Shown: positions 18,133 to 26,407 of the stretch, piece after piece
How the letters are laid out: the number at the start of each line of letters is the position of its first letter
Position numbering within the stretch: position 1 is the first letter of the stretch
Notes under the pieces: generated by a model
What the model was told of the DNA's origin: nothing
Databases searched by the model: none
Seen by the model: only the letters and a program-made list of their open reading frames with translations
Assembly (NCBI RefSeq): GCF_007970805.1
Contig: NZ_CP042433.1
Location: forward strand, 992,001 to 1,056,000
DNA from: Flavisolibacter ginsenosidimutans
GTDB lineage: Bacteria; Bacteroidota; Bacteroidia; Chitinophagales; Chitinophagaceae
DNA length: 64,000 nucleotides
Direction of reading: 5' to 3'
Position numbers and translations under genes: made by a program

Positions 18133-18133
18133 A

Positions 18134-18159
18134 TAATTCAATGTTTAAACATTGAATTA
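18134..18159. promoter_or_regulatory. 26-bp perfect palindromic operator upstream of yceI
   Basis: The sequence TAATTCAATGTTT is followed directly by its exact reverse complement. It occupies the spacer and -33 region of the yceI promoter. The size, centre (TTTAAA) and dyad spacing suit a dimeric winged-helix repressor such as a MarR-family protein. No MarR gene is in the window. Confidence 0.75.
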
Positions 18160-18207
18160 AAATTCCTCTTTCTGACAAACATTTGACGAAACCGGTACTT
18201 TACCCTC

Positions 18208-18834
18208 TCAGACTTCAAACAAAATTGGTTTGTGTACCAACTCGTAAGCTTCGTTCAATACACATGCGTTTATAAATTTTATGCCGTGGCGTTTTACCAT
18301 GCCGTAAGATTCGTGGATGTGGCCGCATACATGCGCCTTGGGTTTTACACGCAGCACTTCCCGAAGCAAGTCTTTATCACCCGCATGTTGCTCGTTCGGC
18401 GTGAGGTCCAGAATTCCGTAAACAGGCCCGTGCGTCAGCAGAACGTCAACGTCAGCCGGAATTTTTTTCCATTGTTCAGCCAAAGGTTCACCGCGTTGCT
18501 TGTTGAAGGCCCAGCGATAAAACTTAGGCGTATAAGGCGAACCCCAGATCTTGATTCCGTTTATTGATACCTCTTCATCCATTAAATAATGGACCGTGGG
18601 CGGCAACATCTTCTTAATCGCACTTAGCTTTTCTCTTTCAAAAAAGAAATCATGGTTGCCCGCAATGAAGATTTTAAAAGAAAAAGGCAATTGACCAAAC
18701 CATTGAAGAAAATCTTCAATCTCCCGCTTGTCGCCGTGATAGCTCACGTCGCCGGCGTGAAGCAACACATCTCCCTTGGGTAATTTTAAAAGACGGTGAC
18801 GCGAATGTGTATCGGACAGGGCAACAATTTTCAA
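18208..18834 (-). CDS. Calcineurin-like metallophosphoesterase
   Basis: A 208-residue cytoplasmic phosphoesterase with all metal-binding motifs: DTHSRH (residues 8-13), GDVSYHG, GNHDFFFE, THGPVYGILD and GHIHESYG. This order is that of the MPPED/Ser-Thr phosphatase-like superfamily; substrates vary from nucleotides to phosphoproteins. The start is a TTG at 18832-18834, which gives MKIVALSDTH, the canonical opening; there is no ATG in frame back to the upstream stop. Substrate unknown. Confidence 0.85.
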   Translation of the reverse strand: MKIVALSDTHSRHRLLKLPKGDVLLHAGDVSYHGDKREIEDFLQWFGQLPFSFKIFIAGNHDFFFEREKLSAIKKMLPPTVHYLMDEEVSINGIKIWGSPYTPKFYRWAFNKQRGEPLAEQWKKIPADVDVLLTHGPVYGILDLTPNEQHAGDKDLLREVLRVKPKAHVCGHIHESYGMVKRHGIKFINACVLNEAYELVHKPILFEV

Positions 18835-18890
18835 ATTGGTTTTTGGAGAGAGTTCATCAATTCCCGTTCCCTTAATCCTTTTAAATAAGA

Positions 18891-18912
18891 TGTCCCGCCA
18901 AAAAGCGGGACA
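18891..18912 (-). terminator. Hairpin with 8-bp perfect stem
   Basis: TGTCCCGC-CAAAAA-GCGGGACA. On the minus strand it is followed by ATCTTATTT, a weak T-run, so it could end a minus-strand transcript coming from the small reading frame at 18981-19205, before the phosphoesterase gene. Confidence 0.5.
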
Positions 18913-18980
18913 GTATTGATATTAGAGTACACGATCAATCTTTACGGGTATCTAAATGTTCATTTCGGTTTGAAGATTGA

Positions 18981-19205
18981 TCACGGGTTTTGCCTTGGGT
19001 TCAGATCGCTTGCCACGGTTTTTTCGTCATGGTTGGATTTTTCACGAGCCACTGGCTTTTTCATGCTTCGATTACTCTGGTTACTTGCTCCACGTCCTGA
19101 GGAGCCGCTTTTGTTGTTATCGCCTCTAGGCCTGCCATAGGAATAATATTTTGTTGTGTGATGCACAAAGAATAAAACAGTAATTATGCCACACAAAGTC
19201 GGCAA
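18981..19205 (-). CDS. Doubtful small basic protein
   Basis: A 74-codon frame with a short hydrophobic start (LCGIITVLFFV) and then a Ser/Gly/Arg/Asn-rich basic tail. It begins immediately next to the divergent TonB-receptor ATG, leaving no room for a promoter, which argues against it; the hairpin at 18891-18912, pointing the same way, argues weakly for it. No family recognised. The remainder of the 370-nt gap 18835-19205 holds nothing else I can support. Confidence 0.25.
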   Translation of the reverse strand: MPTLCGIITVLFFVHHTTKYYSYGRPRGDNNKSGSSGRGASNQSNRSMKKPVAREKSNHDEKTVASDLNPRQNP

Positions 19206-21263
19206 ATGAAATTTTTTTGCACGAGTTTTCTACTGTTTAGTTTTTTGGTTGTTCGTGCGCAAGAAAACGACACAACAAAAGCGAATCGATTAGAGACTGT
19301 TGTTATTAAAGCCTTTGAGCGGACACGAAAACTAAAAGAACTTGCTGCTGCCGAGAATTATATCAATTACCAGGATCTCGAAAAATTTGGCAGCAATTCA
19401 ATTGTACAAGCGATTAACGCAACCCCCGGCATTCGAATGGAAGAGCGGTCTCCCGGAAGTTATCGTCTGAACATTCGTGGCAGCTCGTTGCGGTCGCCGT
19501 TTGGTGTGCGCAACGTAAAGATTTATTACAACGATCTGCCGTTTACGGATCCCGGCGGCAACAGTTACCTGAATGCATTGGGCAATTACAATTTTAATTC
19601 TCTCGAAATCATTAAAGGACCGGGCAGTAGTGTTTACGGTGCGGGAACCGGCGGTGTAATGCTGATTGAAAGCGTGAACCCCAATGAAGCGAACAATGTT
19701 TTTGCGGAAACAACCACAGGAAGTTTTGGCCTTCGCAATTTTTACGCATCAGCAACGGTTGGTGCGGACGAAGCAAAGAACAAGTTTGGCTTTCAGCACA
19801 TGCAAAGCGAAGGCTACCGCTTTCATTCAGCATTGGAAAGAAATATTTTTAGTTGGAACGGACGGTTTACCACGAAAAAAGCCGTTTTGAAAACAACCTT
19901 TTTATACAGCCGTCTTTTTTACGAAACACCCGGCGCTTTAACCAAAGCCGAATACGATGCCGAACCGAGAGCCGCAAGGCCGGCCGCGGGAGGCTTTCCG
20001 GCTGCAGCGCAAAGCAAGGCATCCATAAACGAGAACACATTTTTAGCAGGCGCCAGCTTCAGTCAAAAATTTTCTGAAAGCTTTTCCAATACTACGTCTG
20101 CTTACGGCATGTTTACTGAATTAAATAATCCCGCTATTCGCAATTACGGCAGAAACCTGGAGCCTCATGTTGGTGGACGAACTGTTTTTCGCGTTGAGAA
20201 AAACCTTCATCAAGTCAATTTTCATTTGGTCACCGGCGCCGAATGGCAGCAAAATTTTTCAAGCATTTCCGTTTATAAAAATCGCAACGGAGGGAGAGAT
20301 TCGCTACAAAGCGCGGACGATATTCCCATTCGGCAATCGCTTCTTTTCTTGCAGGGAAGTTTTGAAAAAAACGGTTGGGAATTATCTGTAGGCGGGAGCG
20401 TCAATTATTTGCAGGTGAAAATAAAGCATGGCTATCCTTTGCCTTCGCCAGAGCAACAACGCGATTTTTCGGCGCAATTCGAGCCGCGTGTTTCGCTGGC
20501 AAAAAAGTGGAAAACCCTCTCGGTTTATTCAAGCATTGCAAAGGGCTTCTCTCCTCCTGCTTCAACAGAGTTATTACCCAGCGGAAGCAGCCTTAATCTA
20601 TCGCTGAACGCCGAAGAAGGAACGAATTACGATGCAGGTTTCAAAGGCGGGTTCAAAGAGTTTTCGTTTGATGTAAATGCTTTTCTTTTTCGCTTGCAAA
20701 ATACCATCGTACAACGGCGCGACGCAAGTGGCGGCGATTTTTACACCAATGCCGGCAGCACGTTGCAAAAAGGAATTGAAACATCGCTAAACTATCCGGT
20801 TTTAAAATCTTTTTCCTTCGTGCAAAAAGGCTCGTTCTGGTTCAGTCACACCTGGCATCTTTTCCGGTACAAAGAATTTAAGCAACTCAGCGCCGATTAT
20901 TCCGGCAACCGTTTGCCCGGCGAAGCGCCGCACACCATTTCAACCGGCGTTGATGCAAAGACGAAAAGCGGATGGCTTGCCACCGTCAGTTATTTCTTTA
21001 GTGATAAGATTCCGTTGAACGATGCCAACAGCGACTACGCAAACGCCTACCATTTGCTGCAGGTCCGGGTTGGTTTTGAAAAACTCTTTGCCGTGCAATG
21101 GCGGGTCAAAATCGTTGCCGGTGGTGAAAATTTGCTCAACGCAAAATACAGCCTGGGCAACGACATCAACGCTGCGGGCGGCCGCTATTACAACGCTGCG
21201 GCAACACGCAACTTCTATCTGTCGCTCACGGTGCAATGCTTGTTTGCTAAAGAAAGCGAATGA
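19206..21263 (+). CDS. TonB-dependent outer-membrane receptor
   Basis: A 685-residue receptor with a signal peptide (residues 1-18, ...LVVRAQ), a plug domain (about 45-165) with the typical AINATPGIRMEERSPGSYRLNIRG and the GPGSSVYGAGTGGVMLI box, and a 22-strand-type barrel ending in an aromatic-rich C-terminus. It lacks the CarboxypepD-like N-terminal domain of SusC proteins, so it resembles siderophore/heme or small-cofactor receptors. No SusD or transport operon is adjacent. The ligand cannot be told from sequence alone. Confidence 0.88.
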   Translation: MKFFCTSFLLFSFLVVRAQENDTTKANRLETVVIKAFERTRKLKELAAAENYINYQDLEKFGSNSIVQAINATPGIRMEERSPGSYRLNIRGSSLRSPFGVRNVKIYYNDLPFTDPGGNSYLNALGNYNFNSLEIIKGPGSSVYGAGTGGVMLIESVNPNEANNVFAETTTGSFGLRNFYASATVGADEAKNKFGFQHMQSEGYRFHSALERNIFSWNGRFTTKKAVLKTTFLYSRLFYETPGALTKAEYDAEPRAARPAAGGFPAAAQSKASINENTFLAGASFSQKFSESFSNTTSAYGMFTELNNPAIRNYGRNLEPHVGGRTVFRVEKNLHQVNFHLVTGAEWQQNFSSISVYKNRNGGRDSLQSADDIPIRQSLLFLQGSFEKNGWELSVGGSVNYLQVKIKHGYPLPSPEQQRDFSAQFEPRVSLAKKWKTLSVYSSIAKGFSPPASTELLPSGSSLNLSLNAEEGTNYDAGFKGGFKEFSFDVNAFLFRLQNTIVQRRDASGGDFYTNAGSTLQKGIETSLNYPVLKSFSFVQKGSFWFSHTWHLFRYKEFKQLSADYSGNRLPGEAPHTISTGVDAKTKSGWLATVSYFFSDKIPLNDANSDYANAYHLLQVRVGFEKLFAVQWRVKIVAGGENLLNAKYSLGNDINAAGGRYYNAAATRNFYLSLTVQCLFAKESE

Positions 21264-21327
21264 AGAATACAGGAAAACAAAAGATGATTTGTGAAATCAT
21301 TTTCAAGCTGTGAAATCCCCGAACCCT

Positions 21328-21335
21328 TATTTTTG
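21328..21335 (+). promoter_or_regulatory. -7 promoter box for ndk
   Basis: TATTTTTG, a full TAnnTTTG match, 15 nt upstream of the ndk ATG at 21351. Confidence 0.6.
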
Positions 21336-21350
21336 CCGCCAAAATTTTTT

Positions 21351-21767
21351 ATGAGCAACAGAACCTTCACCATGATAAAGCCCGACGCCATGAAGAACGG
21401 TCATGCCGGCGCTATTTTGGATAAGATTATTAAATCCGGTTTTAAGATCGTTGCATTGAAGCAAACAAAATTGTCAACCGAAAAAGCCGGTGAGTTTTAC
21501 GAAGTGCACAAAGAGCGTCCCTTTTACGGGGAGTTGACAAAGTTTATGAGCAGCGGCTTAATCATTGCGGCCATACTGGAGAAGGAAAACGCGGTAGCCG
21601 ATTTTAGAACTTTGATTGGCGCAACCGATCCCGCAAAAGCCGACGAAGGAACGATTCGCAAACTGTTTGCAACCTCGCTTGGCGAGAACGCCGTGCACGG
21701 CAGCGACAGCGATGAGAACGCAAAAATTGAAGGCGACTTTTTCTTCAGCGGGCTTGAAAGGTTTTAA
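21351..21767 (+). CDS. ndk: Nucleoside diphosphate kinase
   Basis: A 138-residue enzyme that equalises nucleoside triphosphate pools through a phosphohistidine intermediate. The opening [20 protein letters not shown], the YxxHxxRPFYGEL-like segment ([16 protein letters not shown]) and the active-site His116 in [12 protein letters not shown] are all present; length is typical of the family. The ATG at 21351 is chosen over an in-frame ATG 20 codons upstream, because the -7 box lies between them. Convergent with the TraB/GumN gene across an octamer-repeat hairpin. Confidence 0.96.
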   Translation: MSNRTFTMIKPDAMKNGHAGAILDKIIKSGFKIVALKQTKLSTEKAGEFYEVHKERPFYGELTKFMSSGLIIAAILEKENAVADFRTLIGATDPAKADEGTIRKLFATSLGENAVHGSDSDENAKIEGDFFFSGLERF

Positions 21768-21769
21768 GA

Positions 21770-21853
21770 AGCGTTAATACGGAAACAGGTTAATGCGTTA
21801 CGACGTCCCTATCTTCATTAACGTATCAACCTGTTTCCGTATTAGTTTATCAA
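21770..21853. repeat. Octamer-repeat hairpin between convergent genes
   Basis: Left arm units GCGTTAAT, AGGTTAAT, GCGTTACG and right arm units TATCAACC recur at 8-nt spacing. Within them AATACGGAAACAGGTT (21776-21791) pairs perfectly with 21828-21843, a 16-bp stem. It probably stops both ndk and the convergent lipoprotein gene. Confidence 0.7.
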
Positions 21854-21854
21854 C

Positions 21855-22790
21855 CTAAATTGACTTGCCCTTCTTCACCATCTCGTTTTTTACCGGCTCC
21901 ACTTTGTAACCCTCTTGACGAAGCAGACTAATAACGCCCTTTTTTCCCGGTAAATGGCCCGCGCCAACGGCCACAACCAAAGATTTGCCGGGCATCAACT
22001 CGTTGAGTTTCTTCGCCCAGTTCGCGTTGCGGTTGTACAGGAAAAGCTCAGTGAAATTTTTCATGCCCATGTCTTCTTTCACCGTCATTTCGCCCAGCTT
22101 GTCCAGTTGCTGGTTGCGGTAAGCATCGGTAAGGACTGCCAACTCGTGGCTTTCGGTTGTATCCTTTGTTTTGCTAATCATGTCGTACAACTGTTTTGCC
22201 TGCAGCTTGTACGGAATTTTATCAAAAATGCTCAACTGGTAGTTCATGGTTTCAAGCCCTTTGATTTTTTTGTCGGCGCTTTTGGCTTCTTCCATGATCA
22301 GGCTTTCCATGGCCACCATGTTGTCGCAGGTTGTTTTGGATTGTTGTTCGGCAATCAGCGACGCAGCAAGCATTGGCTTAAACGTTTCCAACATTGAGAA
22401 AGGAAGCATTGTGCTGTTCGCTTCAAAATATGTTTTCACTTTTTGGTATTCCTGTTTCGAAAGCAGATCGGCCAGCGTGGTATCGCCTTTCATGCTCATG
22501 TGCTGCATGGCGCCCATCATTTCAAAAAGATTGTCCATCTCAAGTTCCAGGTAAACGTTGTCAGAATTTTGGATGGCAGCTTTGAGGCTATCGCTCAACG
22601 CAATGTCATCGCCGCAAAGCAGGTGCATGGTGCCAAAGAGGTAAGACGGTTTGGAAAGGTTTTTTCCGCTGATGCGCCAGAGCAGAGTGTTTTCAGTGGA
22701 AGCTACGCGGGGTGCGGATTTTGTTTTTTGTCCGCAAGCCACAAGGCCCGTGGCCGCAAACAAAAAAGAAAGCAAGGCAAGTTTTTTCAT
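21855..22790 (-). CDS. TraB/GumN-family lipoprotein
   Basis: A 311-residue protein of the TraB/GumN (PrgY-like) family, putative metalloproteases related to the Tiki fold. The signal peptide ends in a lipobox LVAC (residues 16-19). Family motifs: KPSYLFGTMHLLC near residue 47 with the key GT.H, YLELEMDN, and the C-terminal VAVGAGHLPGKKGVISLLRQ. Most likely anchored to a membrane and acting in the periplasm. Biological substrate unknown. Confidence 0.85.
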   Translation of the reverse strand: MKKLALLSFLFAATGLVACGQKTKSAPRVASTENTLLWRISGKNLSKPSYLFGTMHLLCGDDIALSDSLKAAIQNSDNVYLELEMDNLFEMMGAMQHMSMKGDTTLADLLSKQEYQKVKTYFEANSTMLPFSMLETFKPMLAASLIAEQQSKTTCDNMVAMESLIMEEAKSADKKIKGLETMNYQLSIFDKIPYKLQAKQLYDMISKTKDTTESHELAVLTDAYRNQQLDKLGEMTVKEDMGMKNFTELFLYNRNANWAKKLNELMPGKSLVVAVGAGHLPGKKGVISLLRQEGYKVEPVKNEMVKKGKSI

Positions 22791-22921
22791 GAAAGCAAGA
22801 TACAGTAAGACGGCATGAGTTGAATGGCTGGAAATGTGAAATCCTTAAAGGCAAATCCAGGATATACAATCCAAATTCAAGATGCAAAGCCGGAATCAAA
22901 ACGCTGCTTCCAAGGCTGGCT

Positions 22922-22929
22922 TAGATTTG
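22922..22929 (+). promoter_or_regulatory. -7 box abutting the cupin start codon
   Basis: TAGATTTG ends only 4 nt before the ATG at 22934. With usual spacing the transcript would start at or next to the ATG, implying a leaderless mRNA. Confidence 0.6.
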
Positions 22930-22933
22930 CAGC

Positions 22934-23257
22934 ATGTCGTTTATACAAATTGAAGACCTGCCTTCAAAAGAGATTGTCAAGGGTTACCACGCAAGAACAG
23001 TGCACACCGGCACGATGAGTTTTGTTTATTGGACCGTGGAAGCCGGTTACGGCATTCCCGAACATTCGCACCCGCGTGAACAGGTGGCGCATGTTTTATC
23101 GGGAGAATTTGAATTAACGGTTGACGGTGAAACGAGGGTTTTAAAACCCGGAGTTGTTGCGGTCATTCCGCCGTACGCAAAGCACGGCGGCCAAGCCATT
23201 ACGGACTGTCAGTTGCTTGACGTGTTTCACCCAGAACGGGAAGATTATAAGTTTTGA
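22934..23257 (+). CDS. Small cupin-domain protein
   Basis: A 107-residue single-domain cupin. Motif 1 reads GIPEHSHPREQVAHVLSGEF (His, His, Glu and a further His are candidate metal ligands) and motif 2 is PGVVAVIPPYAKHGGQAI with the last ligand His. Such small cupins act as isomerases, dioxygenases or sugar-binding regulators; no substrate clue is given by the neighbours. Its -7 box is almost adjacent to ATG. Confidence 0.85.
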   Translation: MSFIQIEDLPSKEIVKGYHARTVHTGTMSFVYWTVEAGYGIPEHSHPREQVAHVLSGEFELTVDGETRVLKPGVVAVIPPYAKHGGQAITDCQLLDVFHPEREDYKF

Positions 23258-23266
23258 ATGTTGGGA

Positions 23267-23301
23267 AATGCATCAGGCTGCTCAAAGCGGCCTGATGCAT
23301 T
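23267..23301. terminator. Perfect 12-bp hairpin between cupin and ubiD genes
   Basis: AATGCATCAGGC (23267-23278) pairs exactly with 23290-23301 across an 11-nt loop. It sits between two convergent stop codons, so it is probably bidirectional, although T-runs are short. Confidence 0.7.
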
Positions 23302-23304
23302 CGT

Positions 23305-25215
23305 TCAAGCCACTGCCGCTTCTTCGCCGTAAGTCTGTCCTTTAAATTTCAGCGAAGGAGAAGAAAGAAATTCACCAAGACCAAGGCTGTCCCATTTCTC
23401 ATCCACGGCCTTTATGGTTGCGTCGTCCATCACAATGATGTTGGGCCAGTCGCGCTGAAAATTATCGAGGGCTTTTGTTTTGATCGTTCCGTCAAGACCC
23501 ATGCAGGCGGGCCGGGAACTTGAGGTAAAGAGAACCGCATCCCTTCGTGGGTCGAGGTTGTTGCAGAATCGCCAGAGGGCAATGGGCAGATCATTTGCAT
23601 CTACCGTGTGCTCAACGTACAAAATCATTTTTATTCCCGCCAATTCTTCCTGCCCGCAAATCTGTTGATGTAATTCCCGAACGTGTCCAACGCGGTTCTT
23701 TTCTACTGAAACAATCAACACCGGAATTTCCTTTTTCAAAAGCGAAACGTTGACCTCCCTAACTTCTGGGAACCTGTTTTTGATGACATCAACTCCCAAC
23801 TCCAACCCCCCTGCTCCCAACTCCAAACCCAATTCTTTTTCTTCGTCGAACTTCGCAGTTCCGTCAATGCACATTTTGCCGCCGAAGCCAAGTTTACTGC
23901 AACTGTGATCGAGCACGTCCATCGGCCCTTGCGAAAAATAAACGTCAGTAACAGGATTTAAATTTCGGAAAACATATTTCGCTAAATTTTCGTAAGCACT
24001 GATTTTCACGCCTTCATCGGTTATCACCAAAATTTTATTGAACATCATCTGTCCGGCGCCCCACATCGCATTCATTACTTTTTGTCCCTGCCCCGCGTAT
24101 TCTTTTTTTATCTGCGCAATCACCAAATTGTGAAAGACGCCTTCCACCGGCATGTCCATGTCCACAATCTCGGGGACCATTGTCATCTTCATTGGCGCCA
24201 AAAAAATGCGTTCGGTGGCTTTGCCGAGCCAGGCATCTTCCTGCGGCGGAATGCCGACGATGGTTGCCGGATAAACCGGGTTTTTTTTATGGGTAATGCA
24301 GGTAATGTGAAAACGCGGATACCAGTCGGGCAAAGAATAATAACCGGTGTGATCGCCGAAAGGCCCTTCCCAAATCAGTTCATCCGATGGGTCAACATAG
24401 CCTTCAATCACAAAGTCTGCGTCAGCCGGCACTTCGATTTCAGGCTGCGTAATGCACTTTACCAATTCCACTTTTTTCTTGCGCAGAAAACCGGCCAGCA
24501 TGTATTCGTCAACGTTTTCCGGCAACGGCGCCGTGGCCGAATAAGCATAGGCCGGGTCACCCCCGAGTGCAACCGCCACGGGCATTTTTTTGTTCAGCTT
24601 TTTATACTCGTTAAAATGCTTTGCCGAAACCTTGTGCTTGTGCCAATGCATGCCCGTGAGTTGCGGACCAAAAACCTGCATTCGATACATGCCCACGTTC
24701 CGCGTATTTGTGTTTGGATCTTTCGTGTGAATGACGGGCAGCGTTACAAATGGACCGCCGTCTTTGGGCCAGCAGGTAATGACGGGAAGCTTCGTAATGT
24801 CTGCATCGTCGCCTTTCCAAATTATTTCCTGGCATTCGCCCCTGCCGCTTCTAACCTTGGGCATCCACGAAGCAAATTGTCCAAGTTTGGGCAGCATCTT
24901 TAATTTATCCACGATGTTTTCTTTCGGCGAAGCGAGCAAATGAAACAACGCTTCGATGTCTTTTGCTACGTCGTCAAGATGCTGCACGCCAAGCGCCAGG
25001 CACATGCGCCGTTCGCTACCGTAAGCGTTCATCAAAACCGGGAAAGGAAAACCGGTGTTTTCAAACAAAAGCGCTTTGCCGCCGCCCGGTGTTTTGGAAA
25101 TTCGATCGGTGATCTCCGAAATTTCCAAATGCGGATTGATGTATTCTTTAATGTGAACCAATTCGCCTTCGCGGTCTAAAAGTTCAATAAACTGTTGCTG
25201 ATTTTTGTAAGCCAT
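23305..25215 (-). CDS. UbiD-family decarboxylase
   Basis: A 636-residue prenyl-FMN-dependent decarboxylase. The UbiD signature is clear: GGDPAYAYSATAPLPENVDEY, then ELIWEGPFGDHTGYYSLPDW with the catalytic Glu/His area, and PVYPATIVGIPPQEDAWLG. In Bacteroidota such enzymes most often take part in menaquinone synthesis, but the ubiX flavin prenyltransferase is not seen here, so the substrate is open. The start ATG ending at 25215 (MAYKNQQQFIELLDREGEL) fits the family; longer in-frame upstream residues overlap repeat DNA. A short insertion of Gly/Leu-rich repeats (ELGLELGAGGLELG) is visible about residues 480-495. Confidence 0.9.
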   Translation of the reverse strand: MAYKNQQQFIELLDREGELVHIKEYINPHLEISEITDRISKTPGGGKALLFENTGFPFPVLMNAYGSERRMCLALGVQHLDDVAKDIEALFHLLASPKENIVDKLKMLPKLGQFASWMPKVRSGRGECQEIIWKGDDADITKLPVITCWPKDGGPFVTLPVIHTKDPNTNTRNVGMYRMQVFGPQLTGMHWHKHKVSAKHFNEYKKLNKKMPVAVALGGDPAYAYSATAPLPENVDEYMLAGFLRKKKVELVKCITQPEIEVPADADFVIEGYVDPSDELIWEGPFGDHTGYYSLPDWYPRFHITCITHKKNPVYPATIVGIPPQEDAWLGKATERIFLAPMKMTMVPEIVDMDMPVEGVFHNLVIAQIKKEYAGQGQKVMNAMWGAGQMMFNKILVITDEGVKISAYENLAKYVFRNLNPVTDVYFSQGPMDVLDHSCSKLGFGGKMCIDGTAKFDEEKELGLELGAGGLELGVDVIKNRFPEVREVNVSLLKKEIPVLIVSVEKNRVGHVRELHQQICGQEELAGIKMILYVEHTVDANDLPIALWRFCNNLDPRRDAVLFTSSSRPACMGLDGTIKTKALDNFQRDWPNIIVMDDATIKAVDEKWDSLGLGEFLSSPSLKFKGQTYGEEAAVA

Positions 25216-25224
25216 GCGTGGCCG

Positions 25225-25232
25225 CAAAAGTA
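25225..25232 (-). promoter_or_regulatory. -7 promoter box for the ubiD-family gene
   Basis: TACTTTTG on the minus strand, 9 nt from the ATG, leaving a 5' leader of only a few nucleotides. Confidence 0.6.
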
Positions 25233-25242
25233 AGCCGGGAGC

Positions 25243-25380
25243 GAGTAAAGATGAAAGATGACGAATGGCAGATGAGAGATGAAAGCAGAAACGTATTAAT
25301 TGTTGTTCGTTGGCAATTGACCGAAGACGTTCGAACAACCGTCAACTTGCTGTCATCCGTCATCTTTCGTCGTTCATTTA
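25243..25380. repeat. Facing heptamer arrays (GATGAAA type)
   Basis: Positions 25243-25291 divide into seven 7-mers (GAGTAAA, GATGAAA, GATGACG, AATGGCA, GATGAGA, GATGAAA, GCAGAAA). Positions 25346-25380 hold the reverse-complement type (CATCCGT, CATCTTT, CGTCGTT). AAAGATGACG in the left arm pairs with CGTCATCTTT in the right. The region separates the ubiD-family and DUF6089 genes. Confidence 0.65.
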
Positions 25381-26241
25381 CAAAGGCACTGAAGGACAAC
25401 CGTAATTGCGTTTGCGGCCGCTGGCAAAAGTTTTACCGTAACCGCCGCCGATGCGGAACGTAAGGTGAACGCCGGTGAAATAATACCAATCTTTTGTTTT
25501 GGGGTTGCCACGCTCCGCTCCCTTGCTTGCAAAGCCAACATCGGGATAACCCGCCGTTTCACCGGGAACCTGGTTGCCGCGATAGGAAAGTTCAACGGCC
25601 TTTGGTCCTTTTGCTGCCAGCAGTTCAGCAGCATCGGGATAGGAAGTGCTCACGTCGTCTAAGTAATCTGTAAACAAACGTCGCATACCAACTTCCACAC
25701 CAAGACGAATGTCCTCGCTTAAATTAAACTTTACGCCGCCGCCAAAGGGAATACCCAATTGGTTCAGGCTATACGTATTCACCGGCCAGCTTGATAGACC
25801 CTGGCCTTCGGTACTCAACGGCCGAAGAAAAATTTTCTGACCGGAATCTTTCACGTAAGGATTGAAATGAAAAAAAGCGATCCCGCCAAACACATAAGGC
25901 GACCAGTTAATGTTGTTCAAATTAAATACGGTCAGCTCGCCAATCAGGCTTAGTTCGGTGATGGAAGACTTGAAACTGAGGTTGCGGTTTTGTTTTAAAA
26001 AAGTGGAGCCGCTGTATTGGTCGCCGCCTTCAAGTCCTGCAATGGTCAAGCCACTGCGCAGGGTAAAACGGTCCGACACGTCGTAGTTCAAACTAAGGCC
26101 CACAGCGGGTTTAGTACGCTTAAAGGGCTTGTCGTTTAAGTCACCAATGTAGTTTGAGCCACCGGCAAAAACGCCGAGGTGGCATTGGGAAAAAGCAGAG
26201 GTTGACGCAAAAAGAAGAAAAAGGAAAAGGGTGCTTTTCAT
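25378..26241 (-). CDS. DUF6089-family outer-membrane beta-barrel protein
   Basis: A 287-residue protein with a signal peptide (residues 1-18, ...TSAFSQ) and repeated amphipathic strands of an 8-stranded-type barrel. Family-like segments are CHLGVFAGGSNYIGDLNDKP at the start, YVFGGIAFFHFNPYV, GIPFGGGVKFNL and EVGMRRLFTDYLDDVST. The C-terminus continues past the expected last strand (GVHLTFRIGGGYGKTF) by a short basic tail. Located in the outer membrane; role unknown. Its stop codon lies within the right heptamer array. Confidence 0.75.
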   Translation of the reverse strand: MKSTLFLFLLFASTSAFSQCHLGVFAGGSNYIGDLNDKPFKRTKPAVGLSLNYDVSDRFTLRSGLTIAGLEGGDQYSGSTFLKQNRNLSFKSSITELSLIGELTVFNLNNINWSPYVFGGIAFFHFNPYVKDSGQKIFLRPLSTEGQGLSSWPVNTYSLNQLGIPFGGGVKFNLSEDIRLGVEVGMRRLFTDYLDDVSTSYPDAAELLAAKGPKAVELSYRGNQVPGETAGYPDVGFASKGAERGNPKTKDWYYFTGVHLTFRIGGGYGKTFASGRKRNYGCPSVPL

Positions 26242-26407
26242 TGCGACGGTTTTTGCACGGTTAACAAAAATGAGGCCGAAGTAGCCGCATTAAAATTCAT
26301 TCCAATGTGACCGGGGTGCCTTTAAAAATGCAACAGGTCATCTCTACAAGCTCGCAGGTAAATGATGAAATGAACGTTTAACAGTGTAAACGCCGAAGAC
26401 TGAAAAT

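Noticed and set aside
24082..24903. A 273-codon frame antisense to the ubiD-family gene
   Set aside because: No family match and the composition (Phe/His/Arg/Val-rich) is that of a complementary strand.
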